The position numbers were made by a program, and so were the translations under genes. A DNA stretch of 64,000 nt, taken from contig NZ_BMDO01000001.1 of assembly GCF_014635825.1 (NCBI RefSeq), positions 930,001 to 994,000 of the forward strand. The letters run 5' to 3'. The first letter of the stretch is position 1, and each line of letters opens with the position of its first letter. Shown piece by piece: positions 18,208 through 27,292 of this stretch. This stretch comes from Mucilaginibacter galii. Lineage in GTDB: Bacteria; Bacteroidota; Bacteroidia; Sphingobacteriales; Sphingobacteriaceae. The notes under the pieces are model-generated. The model was not told the DNA's origin, made no database searches, and was given only the letters and a program-made list of their open reading frames with translations.

Positions 18208-19143
18208 ATGTTAAGCAGAGTAGCAGCAAGTTTTTATTGGTTAAGCCGTTATATTGAACGCAGTGATGGTATTTTGCGAATGATGAAGATCAACTACAAC
18301 TCATCGCAGGATGCGGTACGTGAGTTCACCTGGGAACCGGTGATCCGGATCTATTCGGGCGTTGACCAGGAGTTAATGCGTACTTTAGATAACGATAGCC
18401 GTTCGGTGTTAACCTACATGGTAAATGATAAGAGCAATCCAAACTCTATCATTAATATGATTACGCTGGCCCGCGAAAATGCACGCAGTGTACAAGAGCA
18501 CATTACCCGCGACCTTTGGCAATGCTTAAATGAGTATTACCATTGCGTTAAAGATGATGGCCTTGTTCCCCGCCTGCAAAATGAAGACCCAATAACGGCA
18601 CTGGATACGCTCATCAGGCAGATCATGCTGTATTATGGCACGGCCGAGGTGACCATGGAACGCGGCCAGGGCCGTAGTTTTATGAACATTGGCAAATACC
18701 TCGAACGAAGTATTCAGGCGGTAGATCTGTTGGATGTTAAATTTGGCTCCGTTACCGATAACCCCGACTTGCTTACTGATACTACCTATTGGAAGCATCT
18801 TTTACAGTCTATTGGCGGGTATGAACTATATCTGAAAACCTATCGCGATGGTATAGAGGCACAGAGTGTCATGGAATTGATCATTCTGAATACCGATTTC
18901 CCGCGCTCGGTAATCTACTCGGTCAACAACATTCACCGGTATTATGAACGGCTCAAGAATGAAAGCAATTTGAGCAGTTACCGCGATATAGCCTTCCAAA
19001 TAGGAAAACTGCAAAGCTATATTCAATATAGCTCGGCCGAAAGCATCAGGCAAATAGGTTTGCATAAATTCTTAACCCAGATAAAGCATGACCTCTTTGC
19101 CATAGGCATATCCCTTAACGAACATTATTTTGCAAACTCTTAA
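18208..19143 (+). CDS. Alpha-E domain-containing protein
   Basis: 311 residues, mostly alpha-helical, beginning MLSRVAASFYWLSRYIERSDG, the family hallmark (SRVAxSxYWxxRYxERA). No catalytic motif is established. Alpha-E proteins nearly always accompany a type 2 ATP-grasp and a transglutaminase-like protein, sometimes fused to the ATP-grasp, and are thought to be a helical partner of that ligase. Here it lies 86 bases after the ATP-grasp gene and 98 before the transglutaminase gene, so all three are probably co-transcribed. Confidence 0.9.
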   Translation: MLSRVAASFYWLSRYIERSDGILRMMKINYNSSQDAVREFTWEPVIRIYSGVDQELMRTLDNDSRSVLTYMVNDKSNPNSIINMITLARENARSVQEHITRDLWQCLNEYYHCVKDDGLVPRLQNEDPITALDTLIRQIMLYYGTAEVTMERGQGRSFMNIGKYLERSIQAVDLLDVKFGSVTDNPDLLTDTTYWKHLLQSIGGYELYLKTYRDGIEAQSVMELIILNTDFPRSVIYSVNNIHRYYERLKNESNLSSYRDIAFQIGKLQSYIQYSSAESIRQIGLHKFLTQIKHDLFAIGISLNEHYFANS

Positions 19144-19241
19144 GTGCATCATTTAATACTTGGTTAGCCTGACTTCGTCAAAGACTGAACAAAGCAGCAA
19201 CGTTTAATCGTGTTAAGCATACAAGGAAACAACAACATCAT

Positions 19242-20228
19242 ATGCCAGAATTTAAAATACAACATATTACCCGTTATACGTATGATGGCATGGTGCGCGA
19301 CAGCGCCAACCAGATCATTCTCTTCCCTATAGTGGATGCCAACCAGGATGTTTTAAAACACGACCTCACCATCACAGGCAACCCTTTGGTAGATACGCAT
19401 ATAGATTATTACGGCAACGAAGTTGGCAGCTTTACTTACCTCGAGCAACATAACCGCATGGTCATCAACTCCGAAGTATTGGTTGTTACCCATGCTAAAG
19501 AGCTGCCCTCCGAAACCACACCTGCCGCAACACAGTGGCAAAAGCTTAGCGCGCTGCAAAACATTGTGCCTTACATCGATTTTTTAAAGCATGACTATTT
19601 TGATGCTTTGCCCGATCTCATTGCTGTAATTGAAACAGAGAAACAGGCTGAAGACACACCCTATCAAACAGCACTTCGCTTTTGCGAGTATGTATACCGC
19701 AACTTTGAATACCTGCCGGGCGTTACCACAGTAGAAACCACTATTGATGAAGTATTACAATTGAAAGCCGGTGTTTGCCAGGATTTTGCCCACTTGTTGG
19801 TGCTAATGCTGCGCCTGCTCAATATTCCGGCACGCTACATTAGCGGCTATATATGTCCTAACCATAACGGTATGCGTGGCGAAGGCGCTACACATGCCTG
19901 GGCCGAGGTTTACCTACCCGATTATGGCTGGCTGGGCATTGACCCCACCAACAACTGTATAGCCAACGAAACCCACGTACGCCTGGCCGTAGGCCGCAAC
20001 TTCTCCGACTGCTCGCCGGTTAAAGGTGTATACAAGGGTTCATGGGGACATAAACTTGAGGTTAAGGTGAGCGTGGAGTACAAAGACCAGCCTACCGCTA
20101 TAATAGATGCAGAGAAACTACCCAGCAACAGCTTTATACAAGCCACCGAAGCCGAAGAGTTTTCTACCAATAGCTACCAACGTTACAAAGAGGCTATGCT
20201 ACTTCAACAACAGCAGCAACAACAATAG
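19242..20228 (+). CDS. Transglutaminase-like cysteine protease family protein with poly-Gln tail
   Basis: 328 residues, cytoplasmic by sequence. The bacterial transglutaminase N-terminal domain (about 1-85, FKIQHITRYTYDGMVRDSAN) precedes a core with the catalytic triad: Cys in GVCQDFAHLLV, His in ATHAWAEVYLP and Asp in WLGIDPTNN. The core more often acts as a peptidase or amidase than a cross-linker in bacteria. It completes the ATP-grasp/alpha-E/transglutaminase trio, where it may hydrolyse or transfer the amide product. The C-terminus ends in seven glutamines coded by mixed CAA/CAG, immediately before an 8-mer tandem repeat. Confidence 0.9.
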   Translation: MPEFKIQHITRYTYDGMVRDSANQIILFPIVDANQDVLKHDLTITGNPLVDTHIDYYGNEVGSFTYLEQHNRMVINSEVLVVTHAKELPSETTPAATQWQKLSALQNIVPYIDFLKHDYFDALPDLIAVIETEKQAEDTPYQTALRFCEYVYRNFEYLPGVTTVETTIDEVLQLKAGVCQDFAHLLVLMLRLLNIPARYISGYICPNHNGMRGEGATHAWAEVYLPDYGWLGIDPTNNCIANETHVRLAVGRNFSDCSPVKGVYKGSWGHKLEVKVSVEYKDQPTAIIDAEKLPSNSFIQATEAEEFSTNSYQRYKEAMLLQQQQQQQ

Positions 20229-20358
20229 GTGCAGATGTGCAGATGTGCAGATGTGCAGATGTGCAGATGTGCAGATGTGCAGATGTGCAGATGAAATTTA
20301 GCTTAAGTACTGATTGTTTCAATCATTTGCACATCTGCACATTTTCTTATCTGCACAT
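20229..20358. repeat. Eight perfect GTGCAGAT tandem repeats plus inverted arm
   Basis: Eight exact copies of the 8-mer GTGCAGAT run from 20229 to 20292, starting on the base after the transglutaminase stop. After a 32-base centre the inverted word returns in phase: atttgcac (20325), atctgcac (20333), attttctt (20341, degenerate) and atctgcac (20349). The arms lie between the convergent transglutaminase and TonB receptor genes and would form a long hairpin in either transcript. Confidence 0.95.
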
Positions 20359-20366
20359 TTAAATTG

Positions 20367-22856
20367 CTATTTGATATTTGCTGGTCCGCCGCCGCCCAAA
20401 TCATCTGGGTTACCACCGCCATTATCCTGATCCTGGCCTTTCTTTTGACGCTTTTGTTCTGACCCGCTGTTGCCAAAACGGTACGATACCGTAAACAATG
20501 CCGTACGTGTACCAAAGCGACGGAACGACTCTTGGGTATAAGGGAAAGCCGTATTGGTATTATCTACAATAGAACCAAATTTGCGGCTGTTAAATATATC
20601 GCGTACGTTGGCGCTTATGTTTAACGCTTTGGTCAGATCGTATCTCACACCGCCATCAAAGCCATACAATGCACGGCTGTAACCTTGTGCCTGCACTTGC
20701 TTGCCCTGATAATCGCCACGGAGTTGTATACCCAACTTCTTGATGGGCTTAATATTGGCGGTAAGGTTACCGTTGAAGGCATATCCCGAAGCTTGTGGAA
20801 CGTTAAATTCAAGGTTGCCTTTAATATTTCGGTAAAACACGTTAACGTTACCGGTAAGGTCAAATTTGGAAGAAGCCGTTAGCTTGGCTATCAACTCATA
20901 CCCTGCGTTAGCCGCGCTGGTAATATTTTCAAAGGTGGTTAAAGTAGTGGTCGCAGTTAAAGGCGTACGTACTTGCTGTATGTTTTGGTTAGTATAGCGA
21001 TAGTATAATGATGAGGTTAACGTCAGTGTATTCCAATAATTGATGTAACTTAATTCAAAGGCATGAGTATCCTCGGGCTGTAACGTTGGATTTCCCTGCT
21101 GGAAGTTCAGCGGATCGCTCCTGTCCAAAAATGGTGAAAGCTGCCTGTCGCGCGGACGGCTTACCCTGCGGGTATAACTCAATTGTAAGGTTTGATTTTC
21201 GGTAAGCTTATCGCTCAGGAATACACTTGGATAAATCCTGAAATAATCCTGCTTGTACTGGTTAACACTATCAACCAAACGGGTTTTAATGTGTGCATCT
21301 TCCACACGAGCACCTACCTGTACACCAAACTTACCAAACTGACGCTGATAATTGGTATATACGGCATGTACCTGCTCATTGTAGATAAAATGATTAGAAC
21401 GGGTGTTATCGAAAACGAAATTAGTGGTACTGCCGTTGGCCAATACGTAGGCCAGGTAGTTGTTATCGTTGCGGTTAATGGTGCTGCGGTAACCGGCTTC
21501 CAGCTTACTGTCTTTACCCAAAGGCATGGTATAATCGGCTTGGAGGTTTAGGTTGCGCTGCTTTCCGTCGGTAGTATTATTTTGCCTGAAAATGCTGCTG
21601 TTATTGATGAACCCGTAGTTCCTGGTTATAGTAGAGAGGTTTTCATCGCCATCTTCCTTTTCAGATGAGTAGCCAATGTTAGCCGTTAGTTCCTGACCCG
21701 GCTTTTTATATTTATGACTAAAATCTAAGTTTAAATCCAGGTTATTACCCGAGTTGCCTGAAAAGTTATTTTGAATAAGCTGTTGAGTTAGGGCATTCCT
21801 GGTCGTAATGCTGGTATTACCTGTTTGGTAGCGGTTACGTTCACGGATATTAATATTACCCGATGCTGTCAAAACCGTTTTGGCATCAAGGTTAAAATCG
21901 GCCCCGGCACGTACGTTGTGTGAGTTAAACTTAAAAGTTTGATTGGAGATCTGATCCTGAAACCTTGCCGAATCTGTTCCCGGATAAGTGATACGGTTGG
22001 TAGTACCGTTACCAATACGGTCGGCCTTACGGTAGCTATAGTTACCAAACAGATTCACTTTAGAAGTTTGATATGACAGGTTTAAGCTCCCATTGTATGT
22101 ATTTTGGGTACCTACGGTAGCTGATGCCGAACCGTTGAAACCTAACTGTGCATTACGTTTTAAAATAATGTTGATGATACCCGATTGACCTTCGGCATCG
22201 TACTTAGAAGAAGGATTGGTAATTACCTCAATATTTTCAATGGCACTGGCCGGTATAGACTGTAAAATATCACTCACACTACCACCCGATATAGCCGAAG
22301 GCTTACCGTTGATCAATACACGTACATTGCTCGATCCGCGCAAATTCACATTACCTTCCACGTCTACCTGTACCGAGGGTACGTTGGTTAACAGATCTGT
22401 AGCCGAGCCGCCCTGGCTTACCAAACTCTGATCAACACTGAATACTTTTTTATCGGTACTTAACTTAATAGTGCTCTTTTGAGCTGTAACCACCACCTCT
22501 TTTAATACGCCCTTGGCAGGCTTTAATTTCACAGCACCTAAGGCCAGCAATTTACGCGAAGAGTTTATTTGTATAGAGTCTTTAGTATAGGTTAAATAAC
22601 CTAAGAAAGTAGCTTTTAAGATATAAACACCATCTTTTAGGCCATCTATTTTAAAGTTACCGGCAACATCTGTTTGTATGCCTTTGGTGGTTTTATCGGC
22701 CTTTAGGGTTACACTTACGCTGGCAAAATCAAGCACTTGGCCGGTGTTGGCATCAACCAGTTTACCAGTAATGGCACCTCCTGTTTGCGCACCAGCCTTG
22801 ATCGTAATTAAAAGAAGTAAGAATAAAAATATGCGTTTTATGGCCAAAAAGTTCAT
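20367..22856 (-). CDS. TonB-dependent outer membrane receptor (OMP beta-barrel family)
   Basis: 829 residues. A signal peptide ends at about residue 24 (IKAGAQT). It is followed by a carboxypeptidase-regulatory-like domain (about 28-115, GKLVDANTGQVLDFASV), a plug domain (about 130-220, SQGGSATDLLTNVPSVQVD and VLINGKPSA) and a long barrel (about 230-790). A low-complexity tail rich in Gln, Gly, Asn and Pro ends the protein (from QKRQKKGQDQDNGGG). The layout matches outer-membrane proteins of the OMP_b-brl_3 type. The ligand is unknown: no SusD-like partner, sensor or TonB gene is adjacent. Confidence 0.93.
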   Translation of the reverse strand: MNFLAIKRIFLFLLLLITIKAGAQTGGAITGKLVDANTGQVLDFASVSVTLKADKTTKGIQTDVAGNFKIDGLKDGVYILKATFLGYLTYTKDSIQINSSRKLLALGAVKLKPAKGVLKEVVVTAQKSTIKLSTDKKVFSVDQSLVSQGGSATDLLTNVPSVQVDVEGNVNLRGSSNVRVLINGKPSAISGGSVSDILQSIPASAIENIEVITNPSSKYDAEGQSGIINIILKRNAQLGFNGSASATVGTQNTYNGSLNLSYQTSKVNLFGNYSYRKADRIGNGTTNRITYPGTDSARFQDQISNQTFKFNSHNVRAGADFNLDAKTVLTASGNINIRERNRYQTGNTSITTRNALTQQLIQNNFSGNSGNNLDLNLDFSHKYKKPGQELTANIGYSSEKEDGDENLSTITRNYGFINNSSIFRQNNTTDGKQRNLNLQADYTMPLGKDSKLEAGYRSTINRNDNNYLAYVLANGSTTNFVFDNTRSNHFIYNEQVHAVYTNYQRQFGKFGVQVGARVEDAHIKTRLVDSVNQYKQDYFRIYPSVFLSDKLTENQTLQLSYTRRVSRPRDRQLSPFLDRSDPLNFQQGNPTLQPEDTHAFELSYINYWNTLTLTSSLYYRYTNQNIQQVRTPLTATTTLTTFENITSAANAGYELIAKLTASSKFDLTGNVNVFYRNIKGNLEFNVPQASGYAFNGNLTANIKPIKKLGIQLRGDYQGKQVQAQGYSRALYGFDGGVRYDLTKALNISANVRDIFNSRKFGSIVDNTNTAFPYTQESFRRFGTRTALFTVSYRFGNSGSEQKRQKKGQDQDNGGGNPDDLGGGGPANIK

Positions 22857-23017
22857 CCCGCAAAAATCAGCTTTTAAAAATTACCACCCTATAAGGGGTT
22901 GTAACTTTATTGCTAACTAAGGATACAGTTTTGGTAATTTTTTTATTACGGTTGCAGGGCAAACAATACAATAGGTTCAGACCACCGCATTACAAGAAGC
23001 TGTTTCAACCGATAGTA

Positions 23018-23108
23018 TGTCATTGCGAGGAGCGATAGCGACGCGGCAATCTCCATGCATTCGGTAACCAAGCAGGCAGAGATTGCCGCGCTGTCGCTCG
23101 CAATGACA
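23018..23108. repeat. REP-like palindrome (GTCATTGCGAG family)
   Basis: TGTCATTGCGAG at 23018 with GCGGCAATCTC, a spacer of about 25 bases, then GAGATTGCCGCG and CTCGCAATGACA ending at 23108. The arms are near-perfect reverse complements with a CGATAGCGAC / GTCG variation. This palindrome family occurs across many bacterial phyla. It sits in a 295-base gap between the TonB receptor start and the thioredoxin stop; the rest of the gap has no gene that I can see. Confidence 0.9.
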
Positions 23109-23151
23109 TGGTTTTTTATCTATTTCGATTGTTTATTTAAACAGTTTTTTA

Positions 23152-23640
23152 CTATGCCTTTTTAACCATACCGGCCAGCTCTTTTATTTTAGGCGCTTTT
23201 TCGTAAGCCTTTAACAGTTTGTGCTTGTGGTCGTAAATGGCGATGTAAGGCGTCATTTTAACATTGTAATATTTAAGCACTTGGTAGGTATAACCTTCGG
23301 TTCCAACAGTAAAGTTAGGATACTCAGATACTCCAAAATCGCGATAAAAGCCTTTTACCATTTTATAGTCAACCGGAGTAATCATGATTACCTGTATTTT
23401 TGAAAAGTCCTTCATCTGGCCTTTCATCTCATACATTAAGCGCTGGCAGTGGCTGCAATCGGGCGAAAAGTAAACGATCATAACCGGCTGGTTCTTTTTA
23501 AGATTGGCCGGGGTTTTATAAGCACTATCAGGTGCGCTTAAAATACGATAAGGCGGGATGCTTTGTATTTTGGATACATCCTGTGCACGTGTACAACCGG
23601 TAGTAATAATTAAACTTAAAAGTATCAGTATATTTTTCAT
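23152..23640 (-). CDS. Thioredoxin-fold lipoprotein
   Basis: 162 residues from the ATG at 23640, chosen over an upstream in-frame start because the signal peptide then begins at residue 1. Lipobox ITTGC (about Cys15) gives a lipid-anchored periplasmic protein. The thioredoxin motif is intact: YFSPDCSHCQRL, redox pair CSHC, and a later MTPYIAIYD strand with the cis-proline. It may reduce or shuffle disulfides in the envelope. It starts 13 bases after the stop of the Gfo/Idh/MocA gene, so the two are probably one transcript, though no functional link is obvious. Confidence 0.85.
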   Translation of the reverse strand: MKNILILLSLIITTGCTRAQDVSKIQSIPPYRILSAPDSAYKTPANLKKNQPVMIVYFSPDCSHCQRLMYEMKGQMKDFSKIQVIMITPVDYKMVKGFYRDFGVSEYPNFTVGTEGYTYQVLKYYNVKMTPYIAIYDHKHKLLKAYEKAPKIKELAGMVKKA

Positions 23641-23653
23641 GTGGTTTATATGC

Positions 23654-24670
23654 TTATGCCTCCAATAATTCAATTTGCCAGGCAATATGTTCATTAGTTA
23701 TAGGATACAACGCACCGTTGGCAATTGTGTGATAAACGGCATCAAATAAATTTAAATAGTTGCCCCGGTGCGAAGGCACTTTTTCAATAGTTTTCTCATT
23801 ATTCAACCCCATTAGTACCAGTTGCCCCTCGCTTCCATTAGGTTCAACACCATATTGGGGGTTGGTAGGCTTCATGTTTTGGTCGAGTTGTGCTTCCTGC
23901 ACATCGCATCTTTCTTTAAGATAACTGCCTGCCGTACCGTGCAGCACGAAAGATGGCAGCGGCTGAGCCACCAGCAGACTTGAGGTTACATAAACTGTTA
24001 GCTGATGCGGATAAGTAAGCTGATAGCTAAAATAATCGGCAACCTCCGAACCTTCGCGGTGCGACGCGATTACTTTATGGGTGGTAAGTGGTTTACCAAA
24101 CAAGCTTATCACCTGGTCGAGCAGGTGCGGCCCTAAATCGTATACCAAACCGCTGGCCGGTGTGCCTGCAGTTTCTTTAAAGGCTTTGGGGCTAAGCGTA
24201 GGCTTATACCTGTCGAACCGGAAATGCGCCTCCACTAAATCACCCAAACGCCCGCTTTCTATCACTTCTTTAACCGATAAAAAGTCGCTGTCCCAGCGGC
24301 GGTTCTGGTAAACCAGTAAGTGCTTGTTTTGTGCCTTAGCTATGTCAAACAATTCCAGTAACTGCACCAGATTTGCTGTAACCGGCTTTTCTACCAACAC
24401 ATGCTTGCCTGCCTGTAAAGCTTGTTTGGCTTGCTCGTAATGCAAATGATTGGGCGTATTTACTATCACCAGTTCGATCTCTGCGTCGTTAAGCAAGTCT
24501 TCTATACTACCGTAACTTACTACGTCGGGGTAATACTCCGCCGCATTTTTTTGGTTACGCTCCAGCACGGCCTTAAATTTAAACCCTTCGTGCGCATGCA
24601 CAAACGGCGCATGAAATATACGGCCCGACATGCCGAACGATAGTATACCGGTTACAATAGGTGATGACAT
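23654..24670 (-). CDS. Gfo/Idh/MocA family NAD(P)-dependent oxidoreductase
   Basis: 338 residues. The N-terminal Rossmann segment ILSFGMSGRIFHAPFVHAHEGF has a modified GxGxxG. EKPVT carries the usual catalytic-site lysine, and the C-terminal alpha/beta domain includes YDLGPHLLDQVISLFG with the conserved GxHxxD-like segment. These enzymes oxidise or reduce sugars, inositols and related polyols. The sequence is closest to the YhhX/YdgJ-like soluble group; the substrate is not predictable. It leads a two-gene unit with the thioredoxin lipoprotein. Confidence 0.92.
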   Translation of the reverse strand: MSSPIVTGILSFGMSGRIFHAPFVHAHEGFKFKAVLERNQKNAAEYYPDVVSYGSIEDLLNDAEIELVIVNTPNHLHYEQAKQALQAGKHVLVEKPVTANLVQLLELFDIAKAQNKHLLVYQNRRWDSDFLSVKEVIESGRLGDLVEAHFRFDRYKPTLSPKAFKETAGTPASGLVYDLGPHLLDQVISLFGKPLTTHKVIASHREGSEVADYFSYQLTYPHQLTVYVTSSLLVAQPLPSFVLHGTAGSYLKERCDVQEAQLDQNMKPTNPQYGVEPNGSEGQLVLMGLNNEKTIEKVPSHRGNYLNLFDAVYHTIANGALYPITNEHIAWQIELLEA

Positions 24671-24726
24671 AATGCAAGTATAAATTATATCAGTTTAACA
24701 GACAGTATCAAAGTCAAATTAACGTT

Positions 24727-27174
24727 TTACCTCGCCGGGCATTCCGTTTCATCGCCCATACCAATAGGCGATCCATCGGGCATTACCAGCGGTTGTGTAA
24801 GTTGAAACTTATCGGGATTATCTTCAAACTGCTTTATTTGCGACAGGCAAAATAGCGCATTAGCCCGCTGCAAACTATTAGTTCCTCTTTGCTGAATTTG
24901 CATTAAACTTTTAAGTTCATCAATTTTCAACAAAGCAATACTGCGCACACTTTCGGGTGCCTGTGTACTTGCCGCCAAACCAAGCAATTGTTTCAGCATT
25001 TGATTATTCACCATGCGCTGCAACTCACCCTTATAATCGGCTGTCGGGGTAACTTTCCAGGTTTGAGCAATCATTTTATCCAGTACCTGCTCTAAAGAAG
25101 GTAGCGCAGCATTACGCGCATGATACTCCACTAAGCGGGCAGCGCGTTGCGGCTGCAGCATAAATGACAACGTAGTACTGGCGGCAGATTCGGCCGCGCC
25201 AATAGGATCGAAAGTTAACCCTGTGCGCGATTTAAACAGCTCGCGCGTACGAGGATAGCCAACCGGTCGTGGCGGTATTTTAGCAATCAGGGCTTCGGGC
25301 AGGGCCAAAGCATCGGGTGTAATGGTTTTCATCAATGCATCAAACGCTTTCCATTGCTGTGCAGCCGGAACCATGCGGGTTACCTGTTGACCGTCGTTTT
25401 TAATGGCATAGGTGTAGTACAGGCCACCTAATACTTTAGAGGCGGCTTCTACCTGATAACGATGAATTAAGTAGGCAGGTACCAACACTTCTTCGATGGT
25501 AGCCATAGGTGCATCCTGGCGGATAGCATTTTCGGAGAAATTATTGATTACTTGTTTGCGTAATACCATTAAGCGGTTCAATTCATCGGCAGCATCGGTA
25601 CCGCTATCCCACAAATGGGCTTTAGGATGAGCGCTTCCTGCCGGGCGCGAGTCGGCATCGGCTATAAATATTTCGCCCTGCTTTAATGTTTCTGCAATGA
25701 TTGCTTTTAAAGCTTGCCCATCATCCTTACTTTGCGTAAGGTCTGCGTAGCCATAAATAATTGCCCGCTTGTCCCAGCTACCAATTTCGGCAGTGTAAGC
25801 ATCGCTCAAGTCAATGGTACCATCGGCTTTTACACTCACGGTTGGCGGTGGATAATCCATTACTGATGCCCGTTTATTGGTACTGGCCACATAATTATGG
25901 TATAAGCCTAAGGTGTGCCCTACCTCATGTGCCGCCAACTGGCGCAGGCGGGCAACGGCCAGTTTCAGCATTTTATCGCTCACCGGCTTACCATCTACAT
26001 AAGGCTGTACCAGTCCCTCGGCAATCAGGAAATCCTGCCTGTCGCGCAGCGAACCTAAAGACACCTGTCCTTTGATGATTTCACCTGTACGCGGGTCGGT
26101 CACAGACGAACCATAAGACCATCCCCTGCTGGAACGATGCACCCACTGGATGATGTTATAACGAATGTCCATAGGGTCGGCATCTTCGGGCAGTAATTTT
26201 ACCTGGAAAGCATTTTTGTAACCGGCCGCTTCAAAAGCCTGGTTCCACCAGGCGGCACCCTCTAACAAGGCGCTACGCACCGGCTCGGGCGCACCACGGT
26301 CTACATAATATATAATAGGTTTTACGGCCTCACTTATGGCAGCACCCGGATCCTTCTTTTCCAACCTGTGGCGGTTAATAAGACGTTTGACAATGGGCTG
26401 ATCAATGGCCGTAGCAAAATCCATATAATCGGTGCTGAAAAAGCCTGAGCGAGGGTCGAATGCACGGGGCTTGTACTGTGCATCGGGCAGTTGTATGAAG
26501 GAATGGTGCATACGAACGGTTACAAAACTGGCATCAGGGGTAACGGTGCCTATTTCGCGACCGCTAGCGCTGCCTGCCAAGGTAATCGTAGCTTCCATTT
26601 CGGTATTGTAAGGAAAGCTTTTGGTGTTGCCCATGTAGATGGCCGAGCGGCTTTCATCGGCCCGGTAAGCGCCTTGACCCGAACGGGCCAAACTTGCCGA
26701 TAACTGGTGACTATCGCGCATGAGAAACGGCGTCATATCAATCAGTATCCGGTCCCCGTCAATTGCCTCGGCTTTAAAACCCCATATAACCGATTGTGCA
26801 AAGGCTTCTTCTACCGACCGGCGCTCATCGGCGTTATTACTAACGGCACGGTAATCATAATTGGGCTGTATCAACAATATTTTAGGCCCGCTTTTTACAA
26901 ACTTTACAATTTTGGTATCACCCAGTTGCCCGCGGTCTAACCCAAGGTCATTAGACCCCACACCCGCCGGCATCGACTCTACATATAAGAATTCCTGGTT
27001 CAGTTTATTGATCTCTAACAGCAAACGGCCGGTTTTATCGTCCCAATACGTATTAAAGTAACCGGCTTGTTTGGTGAAGCCTTTGGTTTTACCATCAATA
27101 CCTTCAGCATTTTGCGCGTAGGATAATATACTAACCGTTATTAAAGCAATAAACGTGATGTAAAATTTCTTCAT
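24727..27174 (-). CDS. Exported zinc metalloprotease (DUF5117/DUF5118 family)
   Basis: 815 residues from the ATG at 27174. A signal peptide spans about residues 1-20 (ILSYAQ). The zinc site is AAHEVGHTLGLYHN, a full HExxHxxGxxH metzincin-type motif near the middle of the protein, with a downstream MDYPPP turn resembling the Met-turn. Flanking regions match the large secreted metalloproteases of Bacteroidota that carry DUF5117 and DUF5118 domains. It probably acts in the periplasm or outside the cell; the substrate is unknown. It is monocistronic, and a terminator of the upstream gene precedes it. Confidence 0.9.
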   Translation of the reverse strand: MKKFYITFIALITVSILSYAQNAEGIDGKTKGFTKQAGYFNTYWDDKTGRLLLEINKLNQEFLYVESMPAGVGSNDLGLDRGQLGDTKIVKFVKSGPKILLIQPNYDYRAVSNNADERRSVEEAFAQSVIWGFKAEAIDGDRILIDMTPFLMRDSHQLSASLARSGQGAYRADESRSAIYMGNTKSFPYNTEMEATITLAGSASGREIGTVTPDASFVTVRMHHSFIQLPDAQYKPRAFDPRSGFFSTDYMDFATAIDQPIVKRLINRHRLEKKDPGAAISEAVKPIIYYVDRGAPEPVRSALLEGAAWWNQAFEAAGYKNAFQVKLLPEDADPMDIRYNIIQWVHRSSRGWSYGSSVTDPRTGEIIKGQVSLGSLRDRQDFLIAEGLVQPYVDGKPVSDKMLKLAVARLRQLAAHEVGHTLGLYHNYVASTNKRASVMDYPPPTVSVKADGTIDLSDAYTAEIGSWDKRAIIYGYADLTQSKDDGQALKAIIAETLKQGEIFIADADSRPAGSAHPKAHLWDSGTDAADELNRLMVLRKQVINNFSENAIRQDAPMATIEEVLVPAYLIHRYQVEAASKVLGGLYYTYAIKNDGQQVTRMVPAAQQWKAFDALMKTITPDALALPEALIAKIPPRPVGYPRTRELFKSRTGLTFDPIGAAESAASTTLSFMLQPQRAARLVEYHARNAALPSLEQVLDKMIAQTWKVTPTADYKGELQRMVNNQMLKQLLGLAASTQAPESVRSIALLKIDELKSLMQIQQRGTNSLQRANALFCLSQIKQFEDNPDKFQLTQPLVMPDGSPIGMGDETECPAR

Positions 27175-27238
27175 AGAGGGCAATGATTAATGTGCTCTCT
27201 AAAATACATTTTTTATCGTGTCTTTACTTACCGGTCAT

Positions 27239-27273
27239 AAAAAAAGGGCTCTGAAAGTATCAGAACCCTTTTT
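27239..27273 (-). terminator. Terminator of the DUF4142 gene
   Basis: AAAAAGGGCTCTGA pairs with TCAGAACCCTTTTT around a 5-base loop. On the minus strand it follows the DUF4142 stop by about 20 bases and ends in Ts. Confidence 0.88.
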
Positions 27274-27292
27274 ACAAAACTATTTACAGTTA

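Noticed and set aside
20229..20292. GTGCAGAT array as a CRISPR
   Set aside because: Repeats are 8 bases and directly contiguous with no spacers, and no cas gene is present.
20107..20301. Open frame through the GTGCAGAT array coding a Cys-Ala-Asp-rich repeat protein
   Set aside because: It overlaps the real transglutaminase gene in another frame, and the repeat translation is an artefact of the array.
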